A stretch of 43,595 bases of DNA from Rhodoferax sp. (GCA_030682475.1 JAUXOA010000027.1:1-43595); one strand, 5' to 3'; positions 10,300 to 20,078 are shown, numbered from the stretch's first letter. Notes: generated by a model not told the origin, from the letters alone. Program-made: numbers and translations.

Positions 10300-11478
10300 C
10301 TACCTCAGCTTCAAGGTAGACAGGCCCACCAGGCACAGCAGCATGGTGATGATCCAGAAACGCACCACCACCTGCGTCTCTTTCCAGCCGATTTTCTCGA
10401 AATGGTGGTGCAGCGGGGCCATCTTCAGAATGCGTCGCCCCTGACCGTATTTCTTCCTGGTGTATTTGAAGTACGTTACCTGCAACATGACGGACAGCGC
10501 CTCCGCCACAAAAATGCCGCCCATGATGGCCAGCACAATTTCCTGGCGCACGATCACCGCGATGGTGCCCAAAGCAGCCCCCAGTGCCAAGGCGCCCACA
10601 TCACCCATGAACACCTGGGCCGGGTGGGTGTTGAACCATAAGAACGCCAGACCCGCCCCGGCCATGGCCGCGCAGAAGATCAGCAGTTCGCCGGCGCCCG
10701 GAATATGGGGGAGAAACAGATACTTTGCAAACACCGCGCTGCCGGTCACGTAGGCAAAAATGCCCAAGGCCGAGCCGACCATCACCACCGGCATGATGGC
10801 CAAACCATCCAGACCATCGGTGAGGTTCACCGCATTGCTGGAGCCCACAATCACGAGGTAGGACAGAATGACAAAGCCCAGCACGCCCAGTGGATAGCTG
10901 ATTTCCTTGAAAAAAGGCAGCATCAGTCCGGCTTTGGGCGGCAGGTTCAAATCGAAACCCGACTGCACCCATTTGAAAAACAACTCCAGCACGCGCAAAT
11001 TGGAATTCTCTGAAATGCTGAACACCAGATACAACGCGGCCAGCAGGCCAATCAGCGATTGCCAGAAATACTTTTCACGCGAACGCATACCCTCGGGGTC
11101 TTTGTGCACCACCTTGCGCCAGTCGTCAACCCAGCCGATGGCACCAAAGCCGAGCGTGACCAGCAGCACGATCCACACAAAGCGGTTGCTCAGGTCCGCC
11201 CATAACAGGGTGGAGACGGAGATGCACAGCAAAATCAGCACCCCACCCATGGTCGGCGTGCCACTCTTGCTCAGGTGCGAGGCCATGCCATAGTCACGGA
11301 TGGGCTGGCCAATCTTGAGCTCGGTCAGACGGCGAATGACAAAAGGCCCGGCCACCAGCCCCATCAGCAGGGCCGTCAAGGCAGCCATGACGGCACGGAA
11401 GGTGAGGTACTGAAAGACCCGGAAAGATCCGAATTCAGGCGACAGCGACTGCAGCCACTGAGCAAGGCTTAACAGCAT
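10300..11478 (-). CDS. mraY: Phospho-N-acetylmuramoyl-pentapeptide-transferase MraY
   Basis: Integral membrane enzyme transferring phospho-MurNAc-pentapeptide to undecaprenyl phosphate (lipid I). The 392-residue protein has about ten membrane segments. It carries the Mg/catalytic motif [27 protein letters not shown], and the histidine-rich loop [17 protein letters not shown] good ribosome site (CAGGAG, 11490-11485) precedes the ATG. It lies 21 bases after murF and two bases before the preferred murD start. Confidence 0.98.
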   Translation of the reverse strand: MLLSLAQWLQSLSPEFGSFRVFQYLTFRAVMAALTALLMGLVAGPFVIRRLTELKIGQPIRDYGMASHLSKSGTPTMGGVLILLCISVSTLLWADLSNRFVWIVLLVTLGFGAIGWVDDWRKVVHKDPEGMRSREKYFWQSLIGLLAALYLVFSISENSNLRVLELFFKWVQSGFDLNLPPKAGLMLPFFKEISYPLGVLGFVILSYLVIVGSSNAVNLTDGLDGLAIMPVVMVGSALGIFAYVTGSAVFAKYLFLPHIPGAGELLIFCAAMAGAGLAFLWFNTHPAQVFMGDVGALALGAALGTIAVIVRQEIVLAIMGGIFVAEALSVMLQVTYFKYTRKKYGQGRRILKMAPLHHHFEKIGWKETQVVVRFWIITMLLCLVGLSTLKLR

Positions 11479-11499
11479 GGCGAACTCCTGGATTCAAAA

Positions 11500-12960
11500 C
11501 TAGACAGCATGGCTTTCTTCCCTGTCGTGTTGTACGTGGGCGGTAATGGCTTCGACCACCCGCTCCATCTTCATGAAACGCGACCCTTTGACCAGCACGC
11601 TGCCGATGCGGGGCAGTTCCGCCAGCACGGCCGCTTGAAGCGATTGGAGATCAGAAAAATGGCGGCCCGTGCCGAAACTTGTCGCAGCCAAGGCGGACAA
11701 GTCGCCCAGGGTAAACAGCGCGTCAATACCGAGCGTGCGGGCGAGTTGCCCGGCTTCCGTGTGGAACTGGGGGCCTTGTTCGCCCACTTCGCCCATGTCG
11801 CCCAGCACCAGCAGACCCGGTTTGGGGAGCGTCGCCAGCACTTCAATGGCGGCCTGGACCGAGTCCGGGTTCGCGTTGTAGCTGTCGTCCACCAGCGTAA
11901 TGGGTCGAGTGCCGAGCTTGAGCACCAGCGCACGGGAGCGTCCTTTGACCGGCTCAAACGCCGCCAGGCCACGGGCAATCGAATCCAGCGGAACGCCCGC
12001 CGCCAGAGTGCAGGCGAGCGCCGCGAGCGAGTTCTTGACGTTGTGCAGACCTGCAATGTGCAGGGCGTAGCGCAGCGTGCCGGCTGAGGTGTTGACCACC
12101 ACCTGCCAGGCGTCCCCCGACCAGAGCGCTTCGGTGCAACGCACATCCGCCCCGCTTGCAGCGTCGTCAGAGACGCAGAACTGAAGTACCGCACGTTGTC
12201 CGGCCTTGGCTGCCCATACCTCGGTGTACGGGTCATCGCAGGGGAACACCGCCACCCCGTTGCTGGCCAGAGCATCGATGACGCAGCCGTTTTCCTGTGC
12301 CACCGCTGCCACGCTGGCCATGAATTCAAGATGCTCGCGCTGCGCGTTATTGACCAGTGCCACGGTCGGCCGGGCGATGGCGGCCAGGCTTGCGATCTCG
12401 CCCGGATGGTTCATGCCCAGCTCAACCACGGCCACTTCGTGCTGGCTGCGCAAACGCAGTAGCGTCAGGGGTACGCCGATGTCATTGTTGAGATTGCCTT
12501 GCGTGGCCAGAAAGGCCTGCGGCTTGAAGCTGCGCAGGATGGTGGCGATCATCTGCGTCACCGTGGTCTTGCCATTGCTGCCGGTTACCGCAATCAGGGG
12601 CAGCTTGAACTGTGCGCGCCAGCCCGTGGCCAGCGCTGTCAGCGCCAGTTTGGCATCCGCCACCACCAGGCCGGGCAAGCCCGCAGCGCTCAGTCGGGCA
12701 TCGACATCGCCCTGCTCATCCTCTTGACACAGGGCCGCCACGGCACCCTTGGCTTTGGCCTCGGCCAGAAAATCATTGGCATCAAAGCGCTCACCCCGCA
12801 GCGCCACAAACAGGTCGCCCGGCTCCAGCGTGCGGGTGTCGGTGTGCACGCGCCGGAAGGACAGCGCGCCACTGTCCACGCCGCTTCCGATGTCACTTTC
12901 CACCAGACGCGCGTTGTCAAGCCACACCATGGTTTGTTGCAGCGTCAGCATGTCACGCAT
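11500..12960 (-). CDS. murF: UDP-MurNAc-tripeptide--D-Ala-D-Ala ligase MurF
   Basis: Adds the D-Ala-D-Ala dipeptide made by Ddl to UDP-MurNAc-tripeptide. Motifs: VHTDTRTLEPGDLFVAL (N-terminal MurE/F motif), VTGSNGKTTVTQM (P-loop), VAVVELGMNHPGEIASL, IAGLHNVKNSLAAL and LVDDSYNANPDSVQAA, all MurF-like. The start at 12960 (MRDMLTLQQ) has AAAGGAG 5 bases upstream and overlaps the end of murE by 8 bases. The extended frame to 13071 runs through murE and is rejected. 486 residues. Confidence 0.97.
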   Translation of the reverse strand: MRDMLTLQQTMVWLDNARLVESDIGSGVDSGALSFRRVHTDTRTLEPGDLFVALRGERFDANDFLAEAKAKGAVAALCQEDEQGDVDARLSAAGLPGLVVADAKLALTALATGWRAQFKLPLIAVTGSNGKTTVTQMIATILRSFKPQAFLATQGNLNNDIGVPLTLLRLRSQHEVAVVELGMNHPGEIASLAAIARPTVALVNNAQREHLEFMASVAAVAQENGCVIDALASNGVAVFPCDDPYTEVWAAKAGQRAVLQFCVSDDAASGADVRCTEALWSGDAWQVVVNTSAGTLRYALHIAGLHNVKNSLAALACTLAAGVPLDSIARGLAAFEPVKGRSRALVLKLGTRPITLVDDSYNANPDSVQAAIEVLATLPKPGLLVLGDMGEVGEQGPQFHTEAGQLARTLGIDALFTLGDLSALAATSFGTGRHFSDLQSLQAAVLAELPRIGSVLVKGSRFMKMERVVEAITAHVQHDREESHAV

Positions 12961-14527
12961 CGCGACTCCTTTGCCCCGCAACTGGCGCGACCCGATCGCC
13001 CAGGGCGCGACGCACATGGTCCAGATCGGAAAAGGACAAACGCTGACCCGCCACCTCCTGATAGTCCTCATGACCTTTGCCGGCGATCAGCAACACATCG
13101 TTGGCCGCCGCCTGGAGCAGCGCCTGCGCAATCGCCAGCGCGCGGTCGGACTCGACGGTGACCGAGTCATACCCTGTCAGGCCCAGCAAAATCTGGCTGA
13201 TGATGGCTTCGGGTTTTTCGCTGCGCGGGTTGTCACTGGTCACCACCACACGATCGGCATGGCTGGCGGCCATGGCCCCCATGAGGGGTCGCTTGGCCGC
13301 ATCACGGTCGCCGCCACAGCCAAAGATACACCAGAGCTGCCCGCCGCGCTGCTCGGCCAGGGAACGCAGCGCCACCAGTGCCTTGCCCAAAGCATCCGGC
13401 GTGTGGGCGTAGTCCACAACCGCCAGCGGCTGGCCCGGAGCGCCGACACGCTCCATGCGGCCGGGCACCGGGGTCAAGTCAGCACACGCCTCGATGGCCG
13501 CAGCCAGCGGCACGCCCATGGCGCGCATGGCGGCCATCACGCCCAGAAGATTGGAAACGTTGAAAGTCCCGATCAGCGGAGTGCGCAGCACATGCCCCTG
13601 CTCACCCGCAGCGCCATCCTCCAGCACCACGAAGCGCAAGCCCTGCACGTCGTAGCAGATGTCACGTGCCTGCAGTCGTGCCGGCCCGGTGCATGAAACA
13701 GTCCACAGCTCAGGCACCCTGCCGCTCAGCGCGAGCACCAGCGCGGCCCCCTGGGCATCGTCGATGTTGATAACGGCCGATTGCAGGCCGGGCCACGCAA
13801 ACAGTTTCGCCTTGGCTTGCCAGTAAGCCTCCATCGTGCCGTGGTAGTCCAGATGGTCTTGCGTGAAATTGGTAAAGATCGCGGTGCCGATGCGGGTACC
13901 GTCCAGGCGGTGCTCTTCGATGCCGATCGAAGATGCTTCCATGGCGCAGGCTTTGAGGCCTTCGTCTACAAAGCGCCTGAAAGTCTGTTGCAGCAGCACC
14001 GGGTCCGGCGTGGTCAGGCCGGTCGCCACGATATCGGCTACTGCATCACCGCCCCCGCCAGACTGTTCACTGACAGGACCCGACGTTGGTGCTCTGCCTA
14101 TACCCAAAGTACCCACCAGTCCGCAGGGAATGGGCGCGACCTGCTTCAAATTCGATAAGACCTGGGCCAGCCACCAGGCGGTGGAAGTTTTGCCGTTGGT
14201 GCCGGTCACCGCCAGCACCTTGAGTTGCTCTGTGGGGTGCTCGAAATAGGCGGCGGCAATCGGTCCGCTGGCCGCTTTGAGCCGGGCGTAGGCGGCGACG
14301 CTCTCGCCACTGAAGGCGTAGCGATCGGCACCCGCACGCTCCACCAGGCAGGCTGTTGCGCCGCCGGCCAGTGCACCGGCAACATGCTGGCGGGCGTCGC
14401 TTGCCGCGCCCGGCCAAGCCATAAAACCATCACCGCGGCGCAGCTTGCGGCTGTCGGTGCGAAGCGTGCCAGTCACGCGGCTTCGCAACCAGCTGGCGGC
14501 CTCAATGGGCGTATGGAATTCAAGCAT
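12953..14527 (-). CDS. murE: UDP-MurNAc-L-Ala-D-Glu--2,6-diaminopimelate ligase MurE
   Basis: Adds meso-diaminopimelate to the peptide stem. The tetrapeptide DNPR in VVVTSDNPRSEKPEAI is the family marker for meso-DAP rather than lysine specificity, which fits dapF in this window. Other motifs: [38 protein letters not shown] and GTFNVSNLLG. The ATG at 14527 shares one base with the ftsI TAA stop. At 524 residues it is slightly long, with an insertion of about 20 residues rich in glycine and serine after TLGIGRAPTS. Confidence 0.97.
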   Translation of the reverse strand: MLEFHTPIEAASWLRSRVTGTLRTDSRKLRRGDGFMAWPGAASDARQHVAGALAGGATACLVERAGADRYAFSGESVAAYARLKAASGPIAAAYFEHPTEQLKVLAVTGTNGKTSTAWWLAQVLSNLKQVAPIPCGLVGTLGIGRAPTSGPVSEQSGGGGDAVADIVATGLTTPDPVLLQQTFRRFVDEGLKACAMEASSIGIEEHRLDGTRIGTAIFTNFTQDHLDYHGTMEAYWQAKAKLFAWPGLQSAVINIDDAQGAALVLALSGRVPELWTVSCTGPARLQARDICYDVQGLRFVVLEDGAAGEQGHVLRTPLIGTFNVSNLLGVMAAMRAMGVPLAAAIEACADLTPVPGRMERVGAPGQPLAVVDYAHTPDALGKALVALRSLAEQRGGQLWCIFGCGGDRDAAKRPLMGAMAASHADRVVVTSDNPRSEKPEAIISQILLGLTGYDSVTVESDRALAIAQALLQAAANDVLLIAGKGHEDYQEVAGQRLSFSDLDHVRRALGDRVAPVAGQRSRDA

Positions 14528-16269
14528 TAAAAGCTTTCCACTCCCGCCTGCGCGACGATTTGGGGTTTCACCGCCATGTCAGGCTGCACACCCATCATGC
14601 GCAGGGTCTGCTGCACCACTTCGCTGAACACGGGCGCGGCCACCGCCCCACCATAATATTGCCCGGCACTGGGCTCGTCGATCATCACCGCCACAATGAC
14701 ACGCGGCTTTTCGATCGGCGCCATGCCGATGAACCAGCCCCGGTATTTGCGATTACCGGCGCTGCCATAGCCCTTGCCGATCTGTTTGTAGGCGGTGCCG
14801 GATTTACCGCCCACCGAGTAACCGATGGTCTGCGCTTTTTGCCCGGTGCCACCCGGGCCCGCCGCCATTTGCAGCATCTTGCGGACCTGGTCAGCTGTGC
14901 GCGCCGACAATACCGGCACGCCCACGGCAGGCTCGCTGCTCCTGAGCATCGTGACCGGGATGATCTGGCCGTCGTTTGAAAACACGGTGTAGGAGCGGGC
15001 CATCTGGAACAACGAGGCCGACAGGCCGTAGCCATACGACATAGTGGCCTGCTCGATCGGTCGCCAGGTCTTGTAGGGACGCAGCCGACCCGACACCGCG
15101 CCGGGGAAACTGATCTGCGGCTTCTGCCCAAAGCCCGCTTGTGAAAACAGCTCCCACATTTCGCGCGGCTGCATCTGCATGGCAATCTTGGCGGTGCCAA
15201 TATTGCTGGATTTTTGAATCACACCTTCCACCGTCAACACGCCATTGGGGTGTGAGTCGGAAATCGTGGAGCCCGTGATGGTGAGCTTGCCCGCGCCCGT
15301 GTCGATCAGCGTCTGCGGCGTGACGCGGCCCGTCTCCAGGCCCAACCCGATGATGAAAGGCTTCATCACGGAACCGGGCTCAAAGGTGTCCGTCAGCGCC
15401 CGGTTGCGCAACTGTTCGCCACTCAGGTTTTTCCGTTTTCCCGGCGAATAACTGGGGTAGTTGGCCAGCGCCAGCACTTCACCCGAAACCACATCCAGCA
15501 CGACCACACTGCCGGCCTTGGCCTTGTTTTGCAGCACCGCGTCGCGCAGCTTCTGATAGGCAAAGAACTGGACCTTGCTGTCAATGCTGAGCTGCAAATC
15601 CGGTCCGTCCACAGGCGCTATCTGCTCGCCGACATCCTCCACCACCCGCCCCAGCCGGTCCTTGATGACCCGGCGTGATCCATTGCGCCCGGCGAGATCC
15701 TTGTTGAATGCGAGCTCAATGCCTTCCTGGCCAAGGTCTTCCACGTTGGTGAAGCCCACCACATGGGCGGCGGCCTCGCCTTCCGGGTACTGACGTTTGT
15801 ATTCCTTGCGCTGGTAGATGCCTTTGAGGCCCAAGGCTGTGATCTGCTGCGCCACCGACTCATCAACTTGCCGTTTCAGCCAGACAAAAGTTTTGTCCTC
15901 GTTTTCCAGGCGTTTGTTGAGTTCCGCCAGCGGCATCTCAAGCAGCCCGGCCAACTGCTGTAGCCGGGGCTTGTCCCGCTCAACATCTTCCGGAATGGCC
16001 CAAATACTGGGCGCTGGCACGCTGGAGGCGAGAAGAAGACCATTGCGGTCCAGGATACGACCGCGATTGGCCGGCAGCTCCAGCGTTCGTGCAAAACGCA
16101 CCTCACCCTGCCTTTGAAAAAAGTCATTCGCAATCACCTGGATGTAAGCCGCGCGCGCAGCCAGGCCAACAAACCCAAGGGCAATCGCCGCAACAACGAA
16201 TTTACTTCGCCAGACCGGCGTCCGGCTCGCCAGCAAGGGGCTGGAGGTATAGGCGATGCTGCGGCTCAT
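14527..16269 (-). CDS. ftsI: Septal transpeptidase FtsI (PBP3)
   Basis: Class B penicillin-binding protein, partner of FtsW, cross-linking septal peptidoglycan. 580 residues: one N-terminal membrane anchor (about 24-46), pedestal domain beginning LELPANRGRILDRNG, and transpeptidase domain with the active-site S300-VM-K303, S354-S-N356, and K489-S-G-T492 motifs by my count. The ATG at 16269 overlaps the ftsL stop codon in ATGA, so FtsL and FtsI are probably made together. Confidence 0.98.
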   Translation of the reverse strand: MSRSIAYTSSPLLASRTPVWRSKFVVAAIALGFVGLAARAAYIQVIANDFFQRQGEVRFARTLELPANRGRILDRNGLLLASSVPAPSIWAIPEDVERDKPRLQQLAGLLEMPLAELNKRLENEDKTFVWLKRQVDESVAQQITALGLKGIYQRKEYKRQYPEGEAAAHVVGFTNVEDLGQEGIELAFNKDLAGRNGSRRVIKDRLGRVVEDVGEQIAPVDGPDLQLSIDSKVQFFAYQKLRDAVLQNKAKAGSVVVLDVVSGEVLALANYPSYSPGKRKNLSGEQLRNRALTDTFEPGSVMKPFIIGLGLETGRVTPQTLIDTGAGKLTITGSTISDSHPNGVLTVEGVIQKSSNIGTAKIAMQMQPREMWELFSQAGFGQKPQISFPGAVSGRLRPYKTWRPIEQATMSYGYGLSASLFQMARSYTVFSNDGQIIPVTMLRSSEPAVGVPVLSARTADQVRKMLQMAAGPGGTGQKAQTIGYSVGGKSGTAYKQIGKGYGSAGNRKYRGWFIGMAPIEKPRVIVAVMIDEPSAGQYYGGAVAAPVFSEVVQQTLRMMGVQPDMAVKPQIVAQAGVESF

Positions 16270-16607
16270 TGGATACGCCCGGCGGCACCTGCGCCACGCG
16301 GCCCCGAAGCTGTAGCGCCAGCACCTGCAGCGGAGGTTGACTCGATGCCATAGGTCACATAGTGCGTGATGGCCGGTGTTGCGGTGCGCATCTGCAATTG
16401 TTCCTTGGCCAAGCGCTCCACGCGCAGCGGTGTGGCCTGCGCCCGCTTCTCTACCTGCAGCCGCTCGTTGTCGGCCGCGAGACTGAGCGCTTGCGAACGG
16501 GCTTTGTCGAGATCGGAGAACAGTCGGCGTGACTCGTATTGCACGCTCACCAGGTACAAGGAACTTGCCAGCACGGCCAGCAGCAGCAGCAGGTTCAAAC
16601 GCGTCAT
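16266..16607 (-). CDS. ftsL: Cell division protein FtsL
   Basis: Small bitopic membrane protein of the FtsQLB complex that activates FtsWI. The 113-residue product has a short cytoplasmic N-terminus (MTRLN), a membrane segment at about residues 4-22, then a periplasmic coiled coil (LFSDLDKARSQALSLAADN onward) with a leucine-rich repeat pattern, and a low-complexity Ala/Gly tail. I take the start at 16607 because it overlaps the TGA of the bridging frame in ATGA. The long upstream extension in the same frame runs through a repeat and is rejected. Identification rests on position and topology, as FtsL is poorly conserved. Confidence 0.92.
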   Translation of the reverse strand: MTRLNLLLLLAVLASSLYLVSVQYESRRLFSDLDKARSQALSLAADNERLQVEKRAQATPLRVERLAKEQLQMRTATPAITHYVTYGIESTSAAGAGATASGPRGAGAAGRIQ

Positions 16608-16735
16608 GAGGATGCCCCCACGCTTGTCGCTGCGCGTACGGCGCTGCCCCCCAAGGGGGCTAATTTTCCCTCGGGCAAGCCTCGTAGAGGCGGCGCGACA
16701 TGGGGCGGCCCGGCGAAAAATTGCGCGGCGCTCAT
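16604..16735 (-). CDS. 43-residue bridging frame between rsmH and ftsL, overlying a dispersed repeat
   Basis: An unbroken 44-codon frame begins at an ATG overlapping the rsmH TGA (ATGA at 16735-16732) and ends at a TGA overlapping the ftsL ATG (ATGA at 16607-16604). The predicted peptide is rich in Ala, Gly and Pro and resembles no domain known to me. The DNA contains a strong palindrome (16646-16660, GCCCCCTTGGGGGGC on the minus strand), followed by a G-rich segment of the kind I associate with a dispersed Comamonadaceae intergenic repeat. It may keep ribosomes moving across the gap, or be chance. Confidence 0.4.
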   Translation of the reverse strand: MSAAQFFAGPPHVAPPLRGLPEGKLAPLGGSAVRAATSVGASS

Positions 16736-17673
16736 GCGTTCGTCCGTTGCGCCACGCGCATGATTGCGCTGCGCGCGCGCGGGTTGGCTGCCACCTCGGC
16801 AGCACTGGGCTTGATGCGGTTCAGCGCCTTGAGCTGCATGATCCTGGGCGCAGCAAAAGGTGCGCGCCGGTCATACGCATCGCGCGAATGCCTGGCGATG
16901 AACTGCTTGACGATGCGGTCCTCCAGTGAGTGAAAACTGATCACCACCAGCCGTCCGCCGGGGGCCAGCACGTGAAGACTGGCCGCTAGCGCCTGTTGCA
17001 GCTCTTCAAGCTCGGCGTTGATGAAAATCCGAAAAGCCTGAAATGTGCGCGTTGCAGGGTTCTGGCCCGGCTCGCGGGTTTTGACCGTGTCAGCCACGAG
17101 CTGGGCCAGCTCGGTGGTGGTTGAAATTGGGCCCCGTTCCTGTCGGCGAGCAACAATCGCCTTTGCAATGGCCCCAGCAAACCGTTCTTCACCGTAGTCA
17201 CGTATCACCTCCGTTATTTTGTCAAGCTCTGCATCGGCCAGCCACTGCGCCACGCTCTCACCGCGCGTCGTGTCCATGCGCATGTCCAGCGGGCCCTCGA
17301 ACCTGAAGCTGAAACCCCGTACCGGGTTGTCGATTTGCGGCGAGCTGATGCCCAGATCGAGCAGCACACCGGCCACACTCGCCGCCGGTAACTCGCCCAG
17401 ACGCGAGAAGCCCTGGTGCCGGATGGAAAAGCGCGGATCGCTGAGGGTGGCGGCCTCGGCCAAGGCGTCGGGATCTTTGTCGAAGGCGATCAGACGCCCC
17501 TGCGGCGCCAGCCTGGAGAGAATCAGTCGGGCATGGCCGCCCCGGCCAAAGGTGGCATCCACATAGCTGTGCGAGCCAGCGTTGGGGTCGCCTGGCTCGA
17601 CCTGCGGCTTGTTGAAAAGAGCGTCGACGGCTTCGTTCAACAAAACGGTGGTGTGTTTCCATGAGTTGTTCAC
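16732..17673 (-). CDS. rsmH: 16S rRNA (cytosine(1402)-N(4))-methyltransferase RsmH
   Basis: SAM-dependent methyltransferase (formerly MraW) acting on C1402 of 16S rRNA. 313 residues: [13 protein letters not shown] at the N-terminus, the SAM motif [40 protein letters not shown], and near the C-terminus [18 protein letters not shown], all diagnostic. The start is GTG at 17673 with GAAGG 6 bases upstream, nine bases after the mraZ stop. Its end overlaps the bridging frame leading into ftsL. Confidence 0.97.
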   Translation of the reverse strand: MNNSWKHTTVLLNEAVDALFNKPQVEPGDPNAGSHSYVDATFGRGGHARLILSRLAPQGRLIAFDKDPDALAEAATLSDPRFSIRHQGFSRLGELPAASVAGVLLDLGISSPQIDNPVRGFSFRFEGPLDMRMDTTRGESVAQWLADAELDKITEVIRDYGEERFAGAIAKAIVARRQERGPISTTTELAQLVADTVKTREPGQNPATRTFQAFRIFINAELEELQQALAASLHVLAPGGRLVVISFHSLEDRIVKQFIARHSRDAYDRRAPFAAPRIMQLKALNRIKPSAAEVAANPRARSAIMRVAQRTNA

Positions 17674-17682
17674 CGCCGGCCT

Positions 17683-18111
17683 TCAGAAAGAAAAGTCCTT
17701 GAAGACGTCGGGCATCTCACCCTGCATCGCCTTCGCTTCCAGGGCGTCGTAGGCCGCCTTGTCCCACAACTCAAAATGGTTGCCCATGCCGAGCAGCATG
17801 GTGTCTTTGGCGATACCTGCGGCCGCGCGCAGTTCGGGCGATACCAGCACGCGACCGGTGGCGTCCATCTCCACATCCATGGCATTGCCGAGAAAAATGC
17901 GCTTCCACCACTGGGCCGACATCGGCAGGGCGGCAATCCGCTCGCGGAACTTCTCCCACTCTGGGCGTGGAAAAAGCATCAGGCAACCATGCGGATGCTT
18001 GGTGATGGTGAGCTGGCCCGCGGCGGTGGCACTCAAAACATCACGGTGCCGGGTCGGCACAGACAGCCGACCTTTTGCATCCAGACTTAATGACGAAGCC
18101 CCTTGAAACAC
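17683..18111 (-). CDS. mraZ: Transcriptional regulator MraZ
   Basis: DNA-binding regulator with two SpoVT/AbrB-like MraZ domains, known to form ring-shaped oligomers and repress the dcw promoter. The start is GTG at 18111 ([20 protein letters not shown] follows), giving 142 residues. The longer frame to 18219 runs through the operator and is rejected. The first half has [16 protein letters not shown], and the second half has the parallel [18 protein letters not shown]. It is first in the cluster and faces four 10-bp-spaced AGTG boxes just upstream, so autoregulation is likely. Confidence 0.96.
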   Translation of the reverse strand: MFQGASSLSLDAKGRLSVPTRHRDVLSATAAGQLTITKHPHGCLMLFPRPEWEKFRERIAALPMSAQWWKRIFLGNAMDVEMDATGRVLVSPELRAAAGIAKDTMLLGMGNHFELWDKAAYDALEAKAMQGEMPDVFKDFSF

Positions 18112-18160
18112 GACAGTGCACCCTCTTTTGGTAAATATGCAAGAAGACGAGATGAAAAGA

Positions 18161-18194
18161 CACTTTTCACCACTTAATTGCACTTTTTTGCACT
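18161..18194 (-). promoter_or_regulatory. Putative MraZ operator: four AGTG boxes with 10-bp period
   Basis: CACT on the plus strand occurs at 18161, 18171, 18181 and 18191, so on the mraZ strand four AGTG boxes sit exactly one helical turn apart, 50-80 bases upstream of the mraZ start. Known MraZ operators are short direct repeats with 10-bp spacing (TGGG type in enterobacteria, AAAGTG type in mollicutes). The match of period, copy number and place supports the call. The core promoter could not be fixed. Confidence 0.75.
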
Positions 18195-18337
18195 GTATCA
18201 GCAAAAACCAACTATGCAAGCAGGCTTACAACAATTTTTTCAATGAAATCAAGGACTTAGAGGCGATTCCGGAGGCGCATGCGGAACAAAAACGTTCTAA
18301 ATTAAGTACTTAGCGCACGTTTTGAAAGTGATGCTTG

Positions 18338-18558
18338 AAGGTCTGTCCCGCAAACCTTAATCTGTTGGTGACAGAGCTGGCAGACAACCAACATCCCGTT
18401 TCAAGTTGAGGACAGAGCTTGTTCGCTTCGCGTAACTGCGGTCTGTCCCGCGTGCGCCAGGCATCGGTTGATGCCAGACGGGGTGGACATCCGACATCCC
18501 GGTATCAGTTGGGGACAGAGCTTGTTCACTGCGTGTAACTGCGGACTGTCCCGCAAAG
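18338..18558. repeat. Cluster of GACAGAG...CTGTCCC hairpin repeats downstream of hslU
   Basis: Several related units occur here, each opening with GTTGAGGACAGAGC or a variant and closing with a CTGTCCCG end, so that GGACAG and CTGTCC can pair. One composite copy (18364-18450) is repeated at 19954-20040 on the other side of hslU. A further unit (about 18505-18555) ends directly at the hslU stop codon. Terminal GGGACAG motifs recall REP elements associated with RAYT transposases. No transposase gene is present here. Confidence 0.75.
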
Positions 18559-19881
18559 TTACAGAATATACCTCGACAGATCTTCATCCCGGCTCAGCTC
18601 ACCGAGTCGCGCATCCACATAGGCTGCATCGACCTGAATGGTCTGGCCGCTGAGGTTGGCGGCATCGAAACTCACCTCATCGAGCAGCCGCTCCATGACG
18701 GTGGACAGACGCCGGGCGCCAATATTTTCGGTGCGCTCATTGACATCAAATGCAATGTTCGCAAGCCGTGCGATGCCTTCGTCCAAAAACTCGACGGTGA
18801 CATTTTCGGTCGCCAGCAAGGCTTGGTATTGCTTGACCAGCGAGGCATGGGTTTGCGTGAGTATTGCCACAAAGTCCTGCACCGACAAAGACTGCAACTC
18901 GACACGAATGGGGAAACGCCCTTGCAACTCGGGAATCAGGTCGCTGGGCTTGCTCAGGTGGAACGCGCCCGAGGCGATGAACAAAATGTGATCGGTCTTC
19001 ACCATGCCGTATTTGGTGGACACGGTGGTGCCCTCGACCAGCGGTAGCAAATCGCGCTGCACGCCCTGGCGCGACACCTCGGCACCACTGCCCTCAGAGC
19101 GCGAGGTAACCTTGTCAATCTCGTCGATGAACACAATGCCGTTTTGCTCCAGCATGTGCAGCGCCTGCGTCTTGATTTCTTCCTCGTTAACCAATTTGGC
19201 CGCCTCTTCGTCGATCAACAGCTTCAAGGCCTCACTGATCTTGAGTTTGCGCGTCTGCCGCTTTTGTTGCCCCATCTGTCCAAACATGCCGCGCAGCTGC
19301 TCGGTCATCTCTTCCATGCCGGCCGGACCCATGATCTCCAACTGGGGTGCAGACTGCGCTACCTCGATCTCGATCTCCCGGTCGGCCAGTTGACCTTCAC
19401 GCAATTTCTTGCGGAAAGTCTGGCGCGCCGTACTCTCCGTCTCAGCGTTTTGCGCGACACCAAACTCGCCACGCGGAAGCGGAATCAGGATGTCGAGTAC
19501 CCGCTCCTCGGCAGCATCTTCAGCCCGGATACGCACCTTCTTCATCTCGGCCACGCGGGTTTGCTTGACCGCAATATCAGCCAGATCACGGATGATCGCG
19601 TCCACGTCCTTGCCAACGTAGCCGACCTCGGTAAATTTGGTGGCCTCGACCTTGATGAAAGGGGCATCTGCGAGCCGGGCCAGGCGCCGGGCAATTTCGG
19701 TCTTCCCGACACCCGTGGGCCCAATCATCAGAATATTCTTGGGCGTGATTTCCGCGCGCAGACCCGGCTCCACCTGCTGGCGGCGCCAGCGGTTGCGCAG
19801 GGCAATGGCAACCGCACGCTTGGCCTGCTGCTGGCCAACGATGTGCTTGTCGAGTTCAAAAACAATTTCCTGGGGTGTCAT
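18559..19881 (-). CDS. hslU: ATP-dependent protease ATPase subunit HslU
   Basis: AAA+ unfoldase (ClpY) that feeds substrates into the HslV peptidase in the cytoplasm. 440 residues from [17 protein letters not shown]. Walker A GPTGVGKT at about 54-61, Walker [11 protein letters not shown], the long I domain insertion between them, and the HslU C-terminal end DLSRYIL, which in the family docks into HslV. I rejected the longer start at 20085, because the added residues are translated repeat. No good ribosome site precedes the ATG, and the repeat lies within eight bases of it, so translation initiation may be weak or coupled in another way. Confidence 0.97.
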   Translation of the reverse strand: MTPQEIVFELDKHIVGQQQAKRAVAIALRNRWRRQQVEPGLRAEITPKNILMIGPTGVGKTEIARRLARLADAPFIKVEATKFTEVGYVGKDVDAIIRDLADIAVKQTRVAEMKKVRIRAEDAAEERVLDILIPLPRGEFGVAQNAETESTARQTFRKKLREGQLADREIEIEVAQSAPQLEIMGPAGMEEMTEQLRGMFGQMGQQKRQTRKLKISEALKLLIDEEAAKLVNEEEIKTQALHMLEQNGIVFIDEIDKVTSRSEGSGAEVSRQGVQRDLLPLVEGTTVSTKYGMVKTDHILFIASGAFHLSKPSDLIPELQGRFPIRVELQSLSVQDFVAILTQTHASLVKQYQALLATENVTVEFLDEGIARLANIAFDVNERTENIGARRLSTVMERLLDEVSFDAANLSGQTIQVDAAYVDARLGELSRDEDLSRYIL

Positions 19882-19887
19882 GGTTTT

Positions 19888-20078
19888 AATCAGTTGAGGA
19901 CAGAGCTTGCTCACTTCGTGTAGCTGCGGACTGTCCCGCAAGGTTTCAAATAAGTTGAGGACAGAGCTTGCAGACAACAAACATCCCGTTTCAAGTTGAG
20001 GACAGAGCTGGTTCGCTTCGCGTAACTGCGGTCTGTCCCACAATCTGTTCGGCTTGTAGCTACGGACTGTCCCCCAAG
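19888..20078. repeat. Cluster of GACAGAG...CTGTCCC hairpin repeats between hslV and hslU
   Basis: Same repeat family as at 18338-18558. It includes a unit at 19888-19941, the 87-bp composite copy at 19954-20040 (81 of 87 positions identical to 18364-18450, same orientation) and a partial unit to 20078. The last unit overlaps the end of hslV. hslV and hslU are normally almost adjacent, so the 178-bp gap here is entirely repeat. Confidence 0.8.

Noticed and set aside
13781-14158. Plus-strand frames antisense to murE as a separate gene
   Set aside because: They overlap the conserved Mur ligase core and show no features of their own.
18338-20078. CRISPR array formed by the GACAGAG...CTGTCCC repeats
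   Set aside because: Units are irregularly spaced, differ in length, are interrupted by hslU and lack unique spacers of constant size. No cas gene is near.
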